In this document: positions 8,561 through 16,887 of the stretch, piece after piece | How the letters are laid out: every line of letters begins with the position of its first letter | How positions within the stretch are numbered: the first letter of the stretch is position 1 | NCBI RefSeq assembly: GCF_036226745.1 | Contig: NZ_CP109013.1 | Span: forward strand, 5,518,001-5,582,000 | Direction of reading: 5' to 3' | DNA length: 64,000 nucleotides | Origin: Streptomyces sp. NBC_00683 | Lineage (GTDB): Bacteria; Actinomycetota; Actinomycetes; Streptomycetales; Streptomycetaceae | Notes under the pieces: model-generated | Seen by the model: only the letters and a program-made list of their open reading frames with translations | Told to the model about the DNA's origin: nothing | Databases searched by the model: none | Program-made: the position numbers and the translations under genes

Positions 8561-9856
8561 TCACAGGAGGCCGGGTGCAGTCTCCTGGGCGGGTTCCTCG
8601 GATGCCGGGTGATCCGGACCGTCCGCCGGGGCGGCGGCACGCAGCGCCGCTTCGACCCGGCGGTTGCTGGTCATGGATGCCGTGACGGCCGTCATCGCCA
8701 GGAGGAGGCCGGCGGCGGCGTAGAGCGGGGTGCGGATGTCGTAGGTGGTGGCCAGCCAGCCGCCGAGGAAGGCCCCCATGGGGGCGGCGCACATGGCCAG
8801 CATGCGGGAGGTGGAGGCGACCCGGCCCATGAGGTGGGCCGGGACGATCGCCTGCCGGAGGGAGGGCGCGAGCACCATCGTGGCGCCCATGCCGGCCCCG
8901 CAGACGGCGAGCGCCAGCCCGGCCACGTACGGGTTCGGGGCAGCGGCAAGGCCAAGGATGGCAAGCCCTTCGACTGCGGCCGTGCAGGTCAGCGCTGTGC
9001 CGGTGCCGAGTCGTCGGCCGAGGTAGGAGGCGATGCCCGCACCGAGGAGGCCGCCGGTGGCCTCCGCCGTGAGGAGCAGGCCGAAGCCGTAGGTGTCGAT
9101 GCCGAGGCGTTCGTGCGCGAAGAGGGCGAGGACGGTCTCCACGGCGAGGAAGGCGACGTTCCCGACCGCCGGGCGGAGCGCGAGCCCGAGCAGCAAACGG
9201 TCCCGGAAGACGTACGAGGCGCCGGCCCGCGCCTGCCGAAGCAACGACTCGCGGACCTCCGGCACGGGCCGGGGTACGGCGGGCAGCGTACGTACGAGCA
9301 GTGCGGAGAGCGCGAACGACACCGCGTCGGCGAGCAGCGGAACCGCCCGCCCGAGCGCGAGCAGCGCACTGCCGGCAGGCGGCCCCGCGAAGCCGGACAT
9401 GGCGGTCTGGGCGCCGCGCAGGCGAGAGTTGGCGCGCTCCAGGAGTTCGGGGTCGCGGCCGAGCAGATCCGGCAGATAGGCCGTGGCGGCCGTGTCGAAG
9501 AAGAGTCCGCCGAGGCCGAGCACGAAGGCGACGGCCGCGAGCAGCGGAATGCTCAGCACGTCGAGCGCGGCTGCTGCCGCCGGTATCACGAGCAGCACCG
9601 CACGCGCCGCGTCCACGACCCACATCGTGCGCCGGCGGTCCCAGCGGTCCACCAGCGCACCGCCGAGCACCCCGAAGAGCAGCCACGGCAGCGTCCCCGC
9701 GGCCGTGACGACGGCGAGCGCCATCGGATCCCGTGTCAACGTCAACGCGAGCAGCGGCAGTGCCGCGTGCGACACCCCGTCACCGAGCGAGGAAACCGTC
9801 TGCGCAGTCCACAGCCGTCCGAACCCGGTCGGCAATTTCCTTATGTCTGACGTCAC
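8561..9856 (-). CDS. MFS transporter (drug-efflux type)
   Basis: This is a 431-residue membrane protein with about 12 hydrophobic segments. The typical MFS loop between segments 2 and 3 is visible (GGALVDRWDRRR, about residues 65-76). The N-terminus is short and cytoplasmic and the C-terminal tail is hydrophilic. The GTG start at 9856 overlaps the TGA of the ArsR-type regulator gene (GTGA), so the two are translationally coupled. Members of this group are usually annotated as drug or macrolide exporters. The substrate cannot be told from sequence. It is presumably controlled by the regulator it is coupled to and by the inverted repeat at 10395-10420. Confidence 0.85.
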   Translation of the reverse strand: MTSDIRKLPTGFGRLWTAQTVSSLGDGVSHAALPLLALTLTRDPMALAVVTAAGTLPWLLFGVLGGALVDRWDRRRTMWVVDAARAVLLVIPAAAAALDVLSIPLLAAVAFVLGLGGLFFDTAATAYLPDLLGRDPELLERANSRLRGAQTAMSGFAGPPAGSALLALGRAVPLLADAVSFALSALLVRTLPAVPRPVPEVRESLLRQARAGASYVFRDRLLLGLALRPAVGNVAFLAVETVLALFAHERLGIDTYGFGLLLTAEATGGLLGAGIASYLGRRLGTGTALTCTAAVEGLAILGLAAAPNPYVAGLALAVCGAGMGATMVLAPSLRQAIVPAHLMGRVASTSRMLAMCAAPMGAFLGGWLATTYDIRTPLYAAAGLLLAMTAVTASMTSNRRVEAALRAAAPADGPDHPASEEPAQETAPGLL

Positions 9857-10389
9857 TTGGCGTCCCCCTCTTTCTCCTTGCGCGGTGCCGGGTGGAAGAG
9901 AGCGAAGACGAGTGACGCGTCCGGCAGCGACGGATCGGACAGCTTCTGGTACTCGTCCGCCAGTGCCTCCAGCCGCGCCCCAAGCTCCGCGAACTGCTCC
10001 TCGGTGAGCCGCAGATGCGCCATCCGTACGTGCCGCTCGTCCGTCTGCGATGCCTCCAGGTCCGCCACCGCATGGCGCATCAGCATGTCCGGCCCTCCCT
10101 CGCCCGGATCCGGCAGCGCGATCGACCGCGCTGCCATCGCGTAGTACCGCTCGGTGACCCCCCGCACCTTCCGCGTCCGCACGACCTTCACCAGGCCGGC
10201 CCGCTCCAGCAGTCGTATGTGGTAGCTGGAACTCCCCTTCGCAAGACCCACCCGCTCGGCGATCTGCGTGATCGTCGCGGGCTCGAAGCGGAGCGCGGCC
10301 ATGATCCGGTGGCGCGTGAGATTGGAGACGGCGCGCAGCTGCTCGTCAGTGGTGACGTGAAACGTCTCGGGGAGGTCATCGGTAGGCAT
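9853..10389 (-). CDS. ArsR-like winged-helix regulator of the downstream MFS pump
   Basis: This is a 178-residue regulator. A winged-helix DNA-binding region spans about residues 10-95 (LRAVSNLTRHRIMAALRFEP, then ITQIAERVGLAKGSSSYHIR as the helix-turn-helix, then the wing VRTRKVRGVTERYYAM). The C-terminal half is helical and probably forms the dimer or ligand part. The ATG at 10389 is chosen because it begins the domain; the frame continues upstream through the inverted repeat with no good ribosome site. Its stop overlaps the pump's GTG. A perfect 10-base inverted repeat 5 bases before the start suggests autorepression. The inducer is unknown. Confidence 0.85.
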   Translation of the reverse strand: MPTDDLPETFHVTTDEQLRAVSNLTRHRIMAALRFEPATITQIAERVGLAKGSSSYHIRLLERAGLVKVVRTRKVRGVTERYYAMAARSIALPDPGEGGPDMLMRHAVADLEASQTDERHVRMAHLRLTEEQFAELGARLEALADEYQKLSDPSLPDASLVFALFHPAPRKEKEGDAK

Positions 10390-10394
10390 GTGAG

Positions 10395-10420
10395 CAATGG
10401 TCAACGATTCTTGACCATTG
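10395..10420. promoter_or_regulatory. Perfect inverted repeat, probable operator of the ArsR-MFS operon
   Basis: Arms CAATGGTCAA and TTGACCATTG are perfectly complementary over 10 bases with a 6-base spacer. The site ends 5 bases from the regulator's start codon, so it covers the leader or promoter of the operon. Confidence 0.7.
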
Positions 10421-10607
10421 AGCAAGGGGGTTTTCGCGTGGACTTCCAGAATCTGCGAGCGGGAACGCCCGCAGCGCGGTGTCGTCGAACTCCCTCTGGA
10501 AAAACGGCAGTACGGAGGGCTCGCAGGCGGGGCGTGGCTGGAGGGCGGCCCGGAACTTCTCCATGCAGGCCCATGCCGGACCGCGCGTCCCTGCCGCAAT
10601 CGAGCCG

Positions 10608-11582
10608 TCAGGCGGCCCGGGCCGAGTCGGTGCGGCAGTCGCGGCAATGGCCGGGCTCCCGTGCCCGAAAGGCGCGGTCGCAGCGGTCGCAGTTCTGGAG
10701 CGGGATCAGGATGACGCTGCGGCGAGCAGGGGCAAGGTCCTGGGCTCCGGGCAGCGGGGGCGGGAGGAGCGTCGTGATCCGGTGCCGGAGAAGCTTCGCC
10801 GGGTGCTTCAGCGGAACCGGCAGGTCGGCGGTGAGGGCGTGGCGGACGGTGTCGGGGTGGGCGTCACGTTCGAGCCACGCGGTGACCCCGGGTGCGAGTG
10901 CGTCGATGTCGTGCTCGGAGAGGACGAGTTGGGGAGTGTGCCGGCGCAGGTCGGCGAGGAGCGCAGCTGCTGTTCGGTGCAACTCCGGGGAGTGTGCCCG
11001 CGGCTGGGGGAGCGGCGCGGGTGGTGTCCGGCGTGCGGTGGGCGCCGGTACGAGGACCGGTGCGGGTACGAGGACCGGTGCGGGCTCCGGTGCGGCCTTG
11101 GCGGGAACGGCCTGCGGTGGGGGTACTGGAGCCGGGGTGCACTGCGGCGGTGGAGCGGGGGCCGGGACGGGGTCGACCGGTGGCGGCGCGGGCGGCGGTG
11201 CGGTGGATACGTGGGCGCCCGGCTGGTTGTACGAGACCGTGCGGGTCGTGATCCGGCCGTCGGGGAGGCGCACGCGGCTGCGGTGGAGGTAACCGGTGGC
11301 TTCGAGTTCGCGCAGGGCGGCGGCGATGCGGGTCTCACTGTCGGGGAAGCGGGCGACAAGGACCTTGATGCCGATCCTCGTTCCGGCGGGCAGCGATTGG
11401 ATGTGCACGGCAAGCCCGATCGCGACGAGTGAGAGGCCGCGGTGCTGGCTGAGGTGGTTGCCGATGACCGTGAATCCGGCGGCGTGCCGGACGTTGACGT
11501 GGATGACACCGGACGACGGTGTGCCGCCCCCGGATGCGGAGGTCGGGGCGCACGGGGGCGCGGTAATCTGCTGGGTATCCAT
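10608..11582 (-). CDS. Winged-helix protein with proline-rich linker and C-terminal zinc-ribbon-like motif
   Basis: This is a 324-residue protein. Residues about 25-120 form a winged-helix-like domain (HAAGFTVIGNHLSQHRGLSL; VLVARFPDSETRIAAALREL; a GYLHRSR wing with LPDGRITTRTVSYN). An approximately 80-residue Pro/Ala-rich linker follows and includes an exact 18-base tandem duplication encoding PAPVLV twice. A helical domain comes next, and the end carries CDRC and CRDC, a likely zinc site. Similar proteins are annotated as helix-turn-helix proteins across Streptomyces; no function is known to me. The ATG at 11582 is not well supplied with a ribosome site, so starts upstream to 11717 remain possible. 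It is a single-gene unit. Confidence 0.75.
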   Translation of the reverse strand: MDTQQITAPPCAPTSASGGGTPSSGVIHVNVRHAAGFTVIGNHLSQHRGLSLVAIGLAVHIQSLPAGTRIGIKVLVARFPDSETRIAAALRELEATGYLHRSRVRLPDGRITTRTVSYNQPGAHVSTAPPPAPPPVDPVPAPAPPPQCTPAPVPPPQAVPAKAAPEPAPVLVPAPVLVPAPTARRTPPAPLPQPRAHSPELHRTAAALLADLRRHTPQLVLSEHDIDALAPGVTAWLERDAHPDTVRHALTADLPVPLKHPAKLLRHRITTLLPPPLPGAQDLAPARRSVILIPLQNCDRCDRAFRAREPGHCRDCRTDSARAA

Positions 11583-12179
11583 CGGGAAGCGATCTCTTCC
11601 TCGGTGGTCAGGCCCTCGATCGGGATTCGCTGTCCCGGTCGGGGGCCGTCGCATGTCTGTGGTTGTCGCGGCGAGCATATGCCAGCCAACCCACCTCAAA
11701 TCCAGCTGAGTTGCCATAAGTCACCCTTGTGAGTGACGGCGGCCGGGGTGGGGTCGGGTTTGGGTGGGGAGGGTAATTTCCCTGGTCCTTTAAAGCATTT
11801 ACGTCGTGCGTGGCCGCGTCCCGGGCAACCGGGTCGTGGGTTTCCGCGACCCGGTGAAGGAGTTCCCGTCAGTAACAGCGACAACCAGCCACTCACGCAG
11901 AGATGCCGCCACGCTAAATGCGCCAGAGATGGCTTCAGTTGCAATGCCCTGAACTGCTCTGACCGCCTTGTGAGGTGTCGGGTGGCCATCGTCGATAGGG
12001 GTGCAAATGGGTAGATGGCGGCTCCCCGGCGATACGGCGTGAAAGTCGCTGCCACTCCCTTGCAGGAACGATTTACGTTTGTGGCCGTGGCGAAATACGA
12101 GAAGTTTCGCCACGCCCTCTCAGAAATACCCGCGGCAGAACGCATGCCCCTGGTGAGTCGCACTTACCCAGGGAGCATC
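11583..12179. other. 597-base gap without a convincing gene
   Basis: The GC content is visibly lower than in the neighbours. Open frames on both strands lack start codons with ribosome sites and lack the third-position GC bias. A 9-base hairpin (ACCGGGTCG 11828-11836 with CGACCCGGT 11847-11855) and the inverted repeat at 12086-12114 lie here. Confidence 0.6.
12086..12114. promoter_or_regulatory. Perfect inverted repeat upstream of the SET-like exporter
   Basis: Arms CGTGGCGAAA and TTTCGCCACG pair over 10 bases around a 9-base spacer, ending 65 bases before the exporter ATG. It could be an operator or an RNA stem in the leader. No regulator gene is adjacent. Confidence 0.5.
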
Positions 12180-13448
12180 ATGAAGTTCGCGTATTTCGCT
12201 CGCCCCCGCGTGGCGGATGGTTCACCCCCATCACCCATGCTCGGCCGGACGGCGACGGCCCTGGGCATTGCCGCTGGTTGCTACGCCATCACCATGGCGG
12301 TGCTGGGCACGACAATCAGCTTGTTCCTGGCGGATGCTGTTCGCGTGGGGCCGGAACTCATCGGCTTGTACTTCACAGGCTGCGCCGTGGCCGCCATTGC
12401 GATCAACCTGGCCGCAGGATGGCTGTCCGACCGGCTGGCCGACAGAAGGGTCGCACTCGCCGCGACCGCACTGGCCGGGGTCGCCGGTGCGTTGATTTTC
12501 ATCGAGGTCCGGAACTATGCGGTGGTATTCGCGACGGGGGCCGTGCTCCTCGGTCTGAATGACGCATACATTTCCCAGTTGTTCGCGTACGTCAAGGAGT
12601 TCGCCGAGTCCACCGGTAGGGAAGTGACTCCGTTCAGTTCCGCAGTGCGGTCGGTCTTCTCCGCCGGGTGGGTAATCGGCCCGCCGGTCGGATTCCTTCT
12701 GCTGACACAGATCGGTTTCGGCCTCATGTACGCGGGCGCCGCGGCTCTGCTCCTGCTGACCGCACTGCTCGGCCGCTGGTTCCTCCCCGCCCTTCCTTCG
12801 CCGCCCGGGCCGACGGCCAAGGACAACGCGGATGGCCGCTCGTCCGGGCTGCGCCGCGTCTATGCCACCGTGCCGCGCCGCACGTGGCTGCTGCTCGGAT
12901 CGGTCACGGCGGTCAACGTGGCGAATCAGATCTATCTGATCAACATCGCCCTGTACGTCACCGGAGAGCTGCACCTGTCAGCGGCTCCGGTCGGGCTGAT
13001 GGCCGGGACCTGCGCGGCACTTGAGATTCCGCTGATGATCACGGTGGGCCGCCTGGCCGACCGCATCGGGAAGATGCGCGTCATGGCCGCCGCCCTGGTC
13101 GTCGCCGTCATGTTCTTCTGCCTGCTGCCAGTGGCCGGCTCCGTACCGGTCCTCATCGCCCTGCAGTTGCCGAACGCCGTGTGGATCGCGGTGATGATGA
13201 GTGTCCCGATGGTGGTGGTGCAGCAAGAGGTGCCCGGAGGAGCCGGCACCGCATCCGCGCTCTACTCGTCCACCTTCCCGGTTGCCCAACTGCTGGCCGG
13301 GGCCATCACCGGGGTGGTCGCTGCACAGGCGGGATACCGAAACGTGTTCTGGTTCTGCGCCTGTCTCGTCGCGCTCGCCCTCGTGCTTCTCCTCTGCCGA
13401 ATGGCTTCCCGGAACCCGACCGGCATCCGGCACCGCCCCATGCGATGA
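12180..13448 (+). CDS. MFS transporter, sugar-efflux (SET)-like
   Basis: This is a 422-residue membrane protein with about 12 hydrophobic segments. The MFS loop is visible as AGWLSDRLADRRV (about residues 79-91), with a second copy in the C-terminal half (VGRLADRIGKMRV). The overall pattern, with NAVWIAVMMSVPM and the final segments, resembles the SetA/SetB sugar-efflux family, but substrates of actinobacterial members are not established. The ATG at 12180 has AGGGAG upstream; the frame stays open back to 12015, but through a leader with poor coding bias and the inverted repeat at 12086. It stands alone and converges on the HTH_42 gene. Confidence 0.8.
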   Translation: MKFAYFARPRVADGSPPSPMLGRTATALGIAAGCYAITMAVLGTTISLFLADAVRVGPELIGLYFTGCAVAAIAINLAAGWLSDRLADRRVALAATALAGVAGALIFIEVRNYAVVFATGAVLLGLNDAYISQLFAYVKEFAESTGREVTPFSSAVRSVFSAGWVIGPPVGFLLLTQIGFGLMYAGAAALLLLTALLGRWFLPALPSPPGPTAKDNADGRSSGLRRVYATVPRRTWLLLGSVTAVNVANQIYLINIALYVTGELHLSAAPVGLMAGTCAALEIPLMITVGRLADRIGKMRVMAAALVVAVMFFCLLPVAGSVPVLIALQLPNAVWIAVMMSVPMVVVQQEVPGGAGTASALYSSTFPVAQLLAGAITGVVAAQAGYRNVFWFCACLVALALVLLLCRMASRNPTGIRHRPMR

Positions 13449-13497
13449 CGATCGGCAGAAACGCGGCGGTCCAGCGGATCGGTCGGAGCAGACCGGT

Positions 13498-14646
13498 TCA
13501 GGAACCGGGGAGCAGGCGGGTTTCGGCGGCCGGCAGCCCCTTGGTCCACCAGTGGCCGTATTGGCTGTAGACCCTGGGGTCGCGGTCCGCGAGGAGCGTC
13601 GTGAGCGACCCTGCCTCTGCGGCCAGTCCCTGCCAGACGTGGTCGGGCAGGGGGTGGAAGGCGCCTGCCTCGATCCCCCCGTCCACGGGACGCCAGACTC
13701 CGGCCACGTAGCCGTCGACCAGCAGGGTGGGCAGCACGTCTCCGTTCACCCGGGTCACATGCTTGCGGTAAGCGGGTGGGACGACGCGGCTGCGATCGGC
13801 GTACGCCAGCAGGGTGCTGTCCCACATCGCCATCAGCCTGGGCGGGGCCGGAGTGTCCTCGGCCGGCCGTGGCGCACCAGGGATGTCGTACATCACCGTG
13901 CCGTCGGGGCCCTCCAGCTGTTCGAGCTCGTCGGCGAGCGCCCGCACCGCCGTCCTGACCCGGGCCCGCTGGACCAGCGCGAACTGTGCCATGTCCGCCA
14001 CCGACGCCGGCCCGAAGCCCTCCAGGTAGCGGCGGATCAGGGTCTGGAGACCCACGGCGGCAGCGTCAGGACCGGTCAGCACCGGCTGCGTGCCTGCTGC
14101 CGCGACGTACGACTGCTGGGTACCGAACGACCAGGGCCCTCCGACGGGCGCGTGCCACAGCGGCGCGTACTGCCGCAGCAGCCGCCAGGTCACCGGCTCC
14201 CTCGGCGCGCCCACCCGCTCGTCGAGCCACCCCCGGATCTCGGCGGAGGTCCGTGGCCGGTCGGCGTACTTCAGCAGATCCGGGACGAGCGCGTCGGCGT
14301 CGCCGGGGGTGAGCCCGGACGCCGTGAAGCGGGAGCCGAGTCTGGAGGCGCGCACCGTCGGCTCCACGGCCTCGCGGAAGGCCGGGAAGTCCTCCGCGTG
14401 GACCATGTGCAGAGTGATCCGCATCAGCGTCGACCTGACTGCCTGGAAGCCGGCCACGGCGGCGTCGAGGCCGGCCGGGTCGAAGCCGCCGATCCGGTTC
14501 CACAGCGCGAGGTACGGCGAGGCGGGGTGCTGTGCCTGCAGGGCGACGACCCGGCGCACCGCGTCGACGACGTCGAGCGACTCGCGGCCGAGCAGCAACT
14601 GCCGGGCGAGCGTGGAGCGGTTGAGAGCACGAGCAGTGATCGCCAT
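13498..14646 (-). CDS. HTH_42 winged-helix protein, AlkZ-like DNA glycosylase candidate
   Basis: This is a 382-residue protein of the HTH_42 family (also called DUF1006), built from tandem winged-helix motifs. Family members of known function are AlkZ and YcaQ/AlkX, DNA glycosylases that unhook interstrand crosslinks or remove azinomycin adducts. AlkZ uses a Q-x-Q motif with an aliphatic middle residue. Here the segment VVALQAQHPASPYLALW carries Gln37-Ala38-Gln39 at the expected place in the first winged helix. The segments GPWSFGTQQSYV and YGHWWTKGLPAAETRLL are also typical. The ATG at 14646 starts the conserved domain. It stands alone with no biosynthetic cluster nearby. Glycosylase activity is inferred from the motif; many family members are untested. 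Confidence 0.78.
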   Translation of the reverse strand: MAITARALNRSTLARQLLLGRESLDVVDAVRRVVALQAQHPASPYLALWNRIGGFDPAGLDAAVAGFQAVRSTLMRITLHMVHAEDFPAFREAVEPTVRASRLGSRFTASGLTPGDADALVPDLLKYADRPRTSAEIRGWLDERVGAPREPVTWRLLRQYAPLWHAPVGGPWSFGTQQSYVAAAGTQPVLTGPDAAAVGLQTLIRRYLEGFGPASVADMAQFALVQRARVRTAVRALADELEQLEGPDGTVMYDIPGAPRPAEDTPAPPRLMAMWDSTLLAYADRSRVVPPAYRKHVTRVNGDVLPTLLVDGYVAGVWRPVDGGIEAGAFHPLPDHVWQGLAAEAGSLTTLLADRDPRVYSQYGHWWTKGLPAAETRLLPGS

Positions 14647-14800
14647 GCCGGGATTCTCTCGTTCGGCCACGCCGTACGGAACCCGGACCGACCGGTTGCT
14701 GTGAGTCCGTACGCCCGCGCCGGACATGACCGGTCCTGCACGGACGGTCACTCTCGGTCGGGAGGAGGCCCGGTGCTCCGGGGGCCGGGTGGGCATGAAG

Positions 14801-14832
14801 AAGGGCCGGTCTGTTTTCACAGACCGGCCCTT
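14801..14832 (-). terminator. Terminator hairpin downstream of tRNA-His
   Basis: A 14-base perfect stem (14801-14814 with 14819-14832) closes a four-base loop that reads GAAA on the minus strand. It lies 10 bases after the tRNA 3' end. Confidence 0.75.
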
Positions 14833-14842
14833 GATCAATCAG

Positions 14843-14916
14843 GGTGAGTAACGGGACTTGAACCCGCGACATCCTGGACCACAACCAGGTGCTCTGCCAG
14901 CTGAGCTATACCCACC
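14843..14916 (-). tRNA. tRNA-His (anticodon GTG)
   Basis: The minus strand folds as a complete cloverleaf. The acceptor stem is GTGGGTA with TACTCAC, the D arm is AGCTCAGCTGGCAGAGC, the anticodon stem is CCTGG/CCAGG around TTGTGGT with anticodon GTG (plus-strand 14880-14882), and the T arm contains GGTTCAAGTCC. A G precedes the acceptor stem opposite a C at position 73, the histidine-specific G-1:C73 pair. CCA is not encoded. Its 3' end faces the accessory-looking region to the left. Confidence 0.95.
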
Positions 14917-15039
14917 ATGTCGTCCGGTTCGTTTCCGACCGGCCGAGAAAAAGTGTACAGGGTCCGGGAGGGTGCTCGCGCCCGAGTTCTTCCGGACCGG
15001 ATCACGGGCCCCGCAGGGCCCGTGACCAGGGGCGTTTTC

Positions 15040-15645
15040 CTACTGCCCGGCGGGCGGTGCGTGGCGCGCCGCGATCTCCTTGGCATGCGCCGAGTCCGGG
15101 CCGGGCTGCGGGACGAAGACCGCGTCCCGGTAGTAGCGGAGCTCCGTGATCGAATCGCGGATGTCCGCCAGTGCCCGGTGGTTGCCGTTCTTGTCCGGAC
15201 TGTTGAAGTACGCCCTCGGGTACCAGCGGCGCGCCAGTTCCTTGACCGAGGACACATCGACGATCCGGTAGTGGAGGTACCCCTCCAGTGACGGCATGTC
15301 CCGCGACAGGAAGCCGCGGTCGGTGCCGACCGAATTCCCGCACAGCGGGGCCTTGCCGGGCTCCTTCACATGTTCGCGTACGTAGGCGAGGACCCGCTCC
15401 TCGGCGTCTGCCAGGGTCGTGCCCCCGGCGAGCTCGTCGAGGAGGCCCGAGGCGGTGTGCATCTGCCGCACCACCTCGGGCATGGTCTCCAGGGCCGCGT
15501 CCGGCGGGCGGATCACGATGTCGACCCCTTCGCCGAGCACGTTCAGTTCCGAGTCGGTGACCAGTGCGGCCACCTCGATGAGTGCGTCGTCCGTCAGCGA
15601 GAGCCCGGTCATCTCGCAGTCGATCCACACCATGCGATCGTTCAT
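15040..15645 (-). CDS. orn: Oligoribonuclease
   Basis: This is a cytoplasmic 3'-5' exoribonuclease that finishes RNA decay by cleaving short oligonucleotides to mononucleotides and also degrades pGpG from c-di-GMP turnover. The 201 residues are the usual length. All DEDDh catalytic residues are present: Asp9 and Glu11 in WIDCEMTG, Asp109 in NSVGTDRGF, His156 and Asp161 in NHRALADI. The gene lies 9 bases downstream of adpA on the same strand, the ornA-adpA arrangement known in Streptomyces, where the downstream gene affects growth and differentiation. A tRNA-His gene follows. Confidence 0.96.
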   Translation of the reverse strand: MNDRMVWIDCEMTGLSLTDDALIEVAALVTDSELNVLGEGVDIVIRPPDAALETMPEVVRQMHTASGLLDELAGGTTLADAEERVLAYVREHVKEPGKAPLCGNSVGTDRGFLSRDMPSLEGYLHYRIVDVSSVKELARRWYPRAYFNSPDKNGNHRALADIRDSITELRYYRDAVFVPQPGPDSAHAKEIAARHAPPAGQ

Positions 15646-15654
15646 GGCCCCACC

Positions 15655-16887
15655 CTACGGGGCACTCCGCTGCCCCGGCAGGGTCGGGCGCCCCGGAACG
15701 TACGACTCGGGACCCGGTTTCAGCTGCTCCGCGTGACCGCCGGAGGTCGCAGCCGCGGTGACGGGAGACGGGCCGGGCGAGGCCGCCGCAGCGGTCCGCC
15801 GGCTCGGTGCCGGGCCCTGGGCGGGCACGGACGTCTCCAATACCGTGGCGACGCTCTCCAGCGCCCCGCCCTGCGGACGACGGGCCCGGTAGGCGGCCCG
15901 GTACGCGGCGGGGGAGGAGCCCAGCTGGCGGCGGAAGTGCCCGCGCAGCGCAACCGGCGAGCGGAAGCCGCAGCGGCCCGCAACCTCGTCGACCGAGTAG
16001 TCGGAGGTCTCGAGCAGCCGCTGCGCCTGCAGCACGCGCTGGGTGATGAGCCACTGGAGCGGTGCGCTGCCCGTGAGCGAACGGAACCTGCGGTCGAAGG
16101 TCCGCCTGCTCATGTAGGCGCGCGCGGCCAGCGTCTCCACGTCGAACTGCTCGTGGAGATGCTCCAGCGCCCAGGCCACGACCTCGGCGAGCGGGTCGGA
16201 GCCGATCTCTTCAGGTAAAGACCTGTCGAGGTAGCGCTCCTGACCGCCACTGCGCCGTGGCGGTACGACGAGCCGACGGGCCAGGGCCCCGGCTGCTTCT
16301 GTGCCATGGTCGGTACGGACTATGTGAAGGCATAGATCGATTCCGGCCGCCGTTCCGGCGGAGGTGAGCACATCTCCGTCGTCGACGAACAGCTCACGCG
16401 GATCGACGTGCACCGACGGATAGCGCTTGGCCAGCGTCGGTGCGTACATCCAGTGTGTGGTGGCCGGGCGGCCGTCCAGCAGGCCGGCCGCGGCGAGGAC
16501 GAAGGCCCCCGTGCACAGTCCGACGATGCGTGCGCCCTCCTCGTGGGCGCGCCGCAGCGCGTCCAACGCCTCAGCGGGCGGCGGCGATGTGATGGACCGC
16601 CAGGCGGGCACCACGACGGTGCCTGCCCTGCTGATCGCCTCCAGGCCGTACGGCGCGCTGAGTTCGAGCCCGCCCGTGGTGCGCAGCGGTCCCTCCTCGC
16701 CCCCGCAGACCAGCAGGCGGTAGCGCGGAACGCCCGCGTCCTGCCGGTCGATTCCGAAGACGGAGAGCGGGATCGAGCTCTCGAAGATAGGGCCACCACT
16801 GAACAGCAGTACGGCTACAACTTCCCGGCGTCGCCGCCCGGTCAGCTTCCGTGCGGCCTCCGTTGCGGCGGCGGAGTCCTGGCTCAT
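15655..16887 (-). CDS. adpA: AdpA/BldH, pleiotropic AraC-family regulator of development and secondary metabolism
   Basis: This is a 410-residue transcription factor. The N-terminal part (about residues 20-200) is a DJ-1/PfpI-like GATase1 domain used for dimerisation (VVAVLLFSGGPIFESSIP; GLCTGAFVLAAAG). The C-terminal part (about 235-340) has the two AraC helix-turn-helix motifs (LAARAYMSRRTFDRRF; VAGRCGFRSPVALRGHF), followed by a Pro/Ala-rich tail. Leu224, between the domains (SLPEE), is encoded by TTA at plus-strand 16216-16218, so translation needs the bldA tRNA, as known for Streptomyces adpA. About 820 bases without a gene lie upstream, consistent with a complex promoter. The gene is followed at once by orn. 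Confidence 0.96.
   Translation of the reverse strand: MSQDSAAATEAARKLTGRRRREVVAVLLFSGGPIFESSIPLSVFGIDRQDAGVPRYRLLVCGGEEGPLRTTGGLELSAPYGLEAISRAGTVVVPAWRSITSPPPAEALDALRRAHEEGARIVGLCTGAFVLAAAGLLDGRPATTHWMYAPTLAKRYPSVHVDPRELFVDDGDVLTSAGTAAGIDLCLHIVRTDHGTEAAGALARRLVVPPRRSGGQERYLDRSLPEEIGSDPLAEVVAWALEHLHEQFDVETLAARAYMSRRTFDRRFRSLTGSAPLQWLITQRVLQAQRLLETSDYSVDEVAGRCGFRSPVALRGHFRRQLGSSPAAYRAAYRARRPQGGALESVATVLETSVPAQGPAPSRRTAAAASPGPSPVTAAATSGGHAEQLKPGPESYVPGRPTLPGQRSAP

Noticed and set aside
11044..11090. Tandem repeat as a possible CRISPR or minisatellite
   Set aside because: Only two 18-base copies lie inside a coding proline-rich linker; no spacers or leader.
11733..12014. Possible Cys-rich small protein on the plus strand
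   Set aside because: The Cys-rich part has no ATG or GTG behind a ribosome site, the third-position GC is low, and the frame starts in simple G-rich sequence.
14843..14916. Attachment site at tRNA-His
   Set aside because: No second copy of the tRNA 3' end and no integrase gene were seen within the window.
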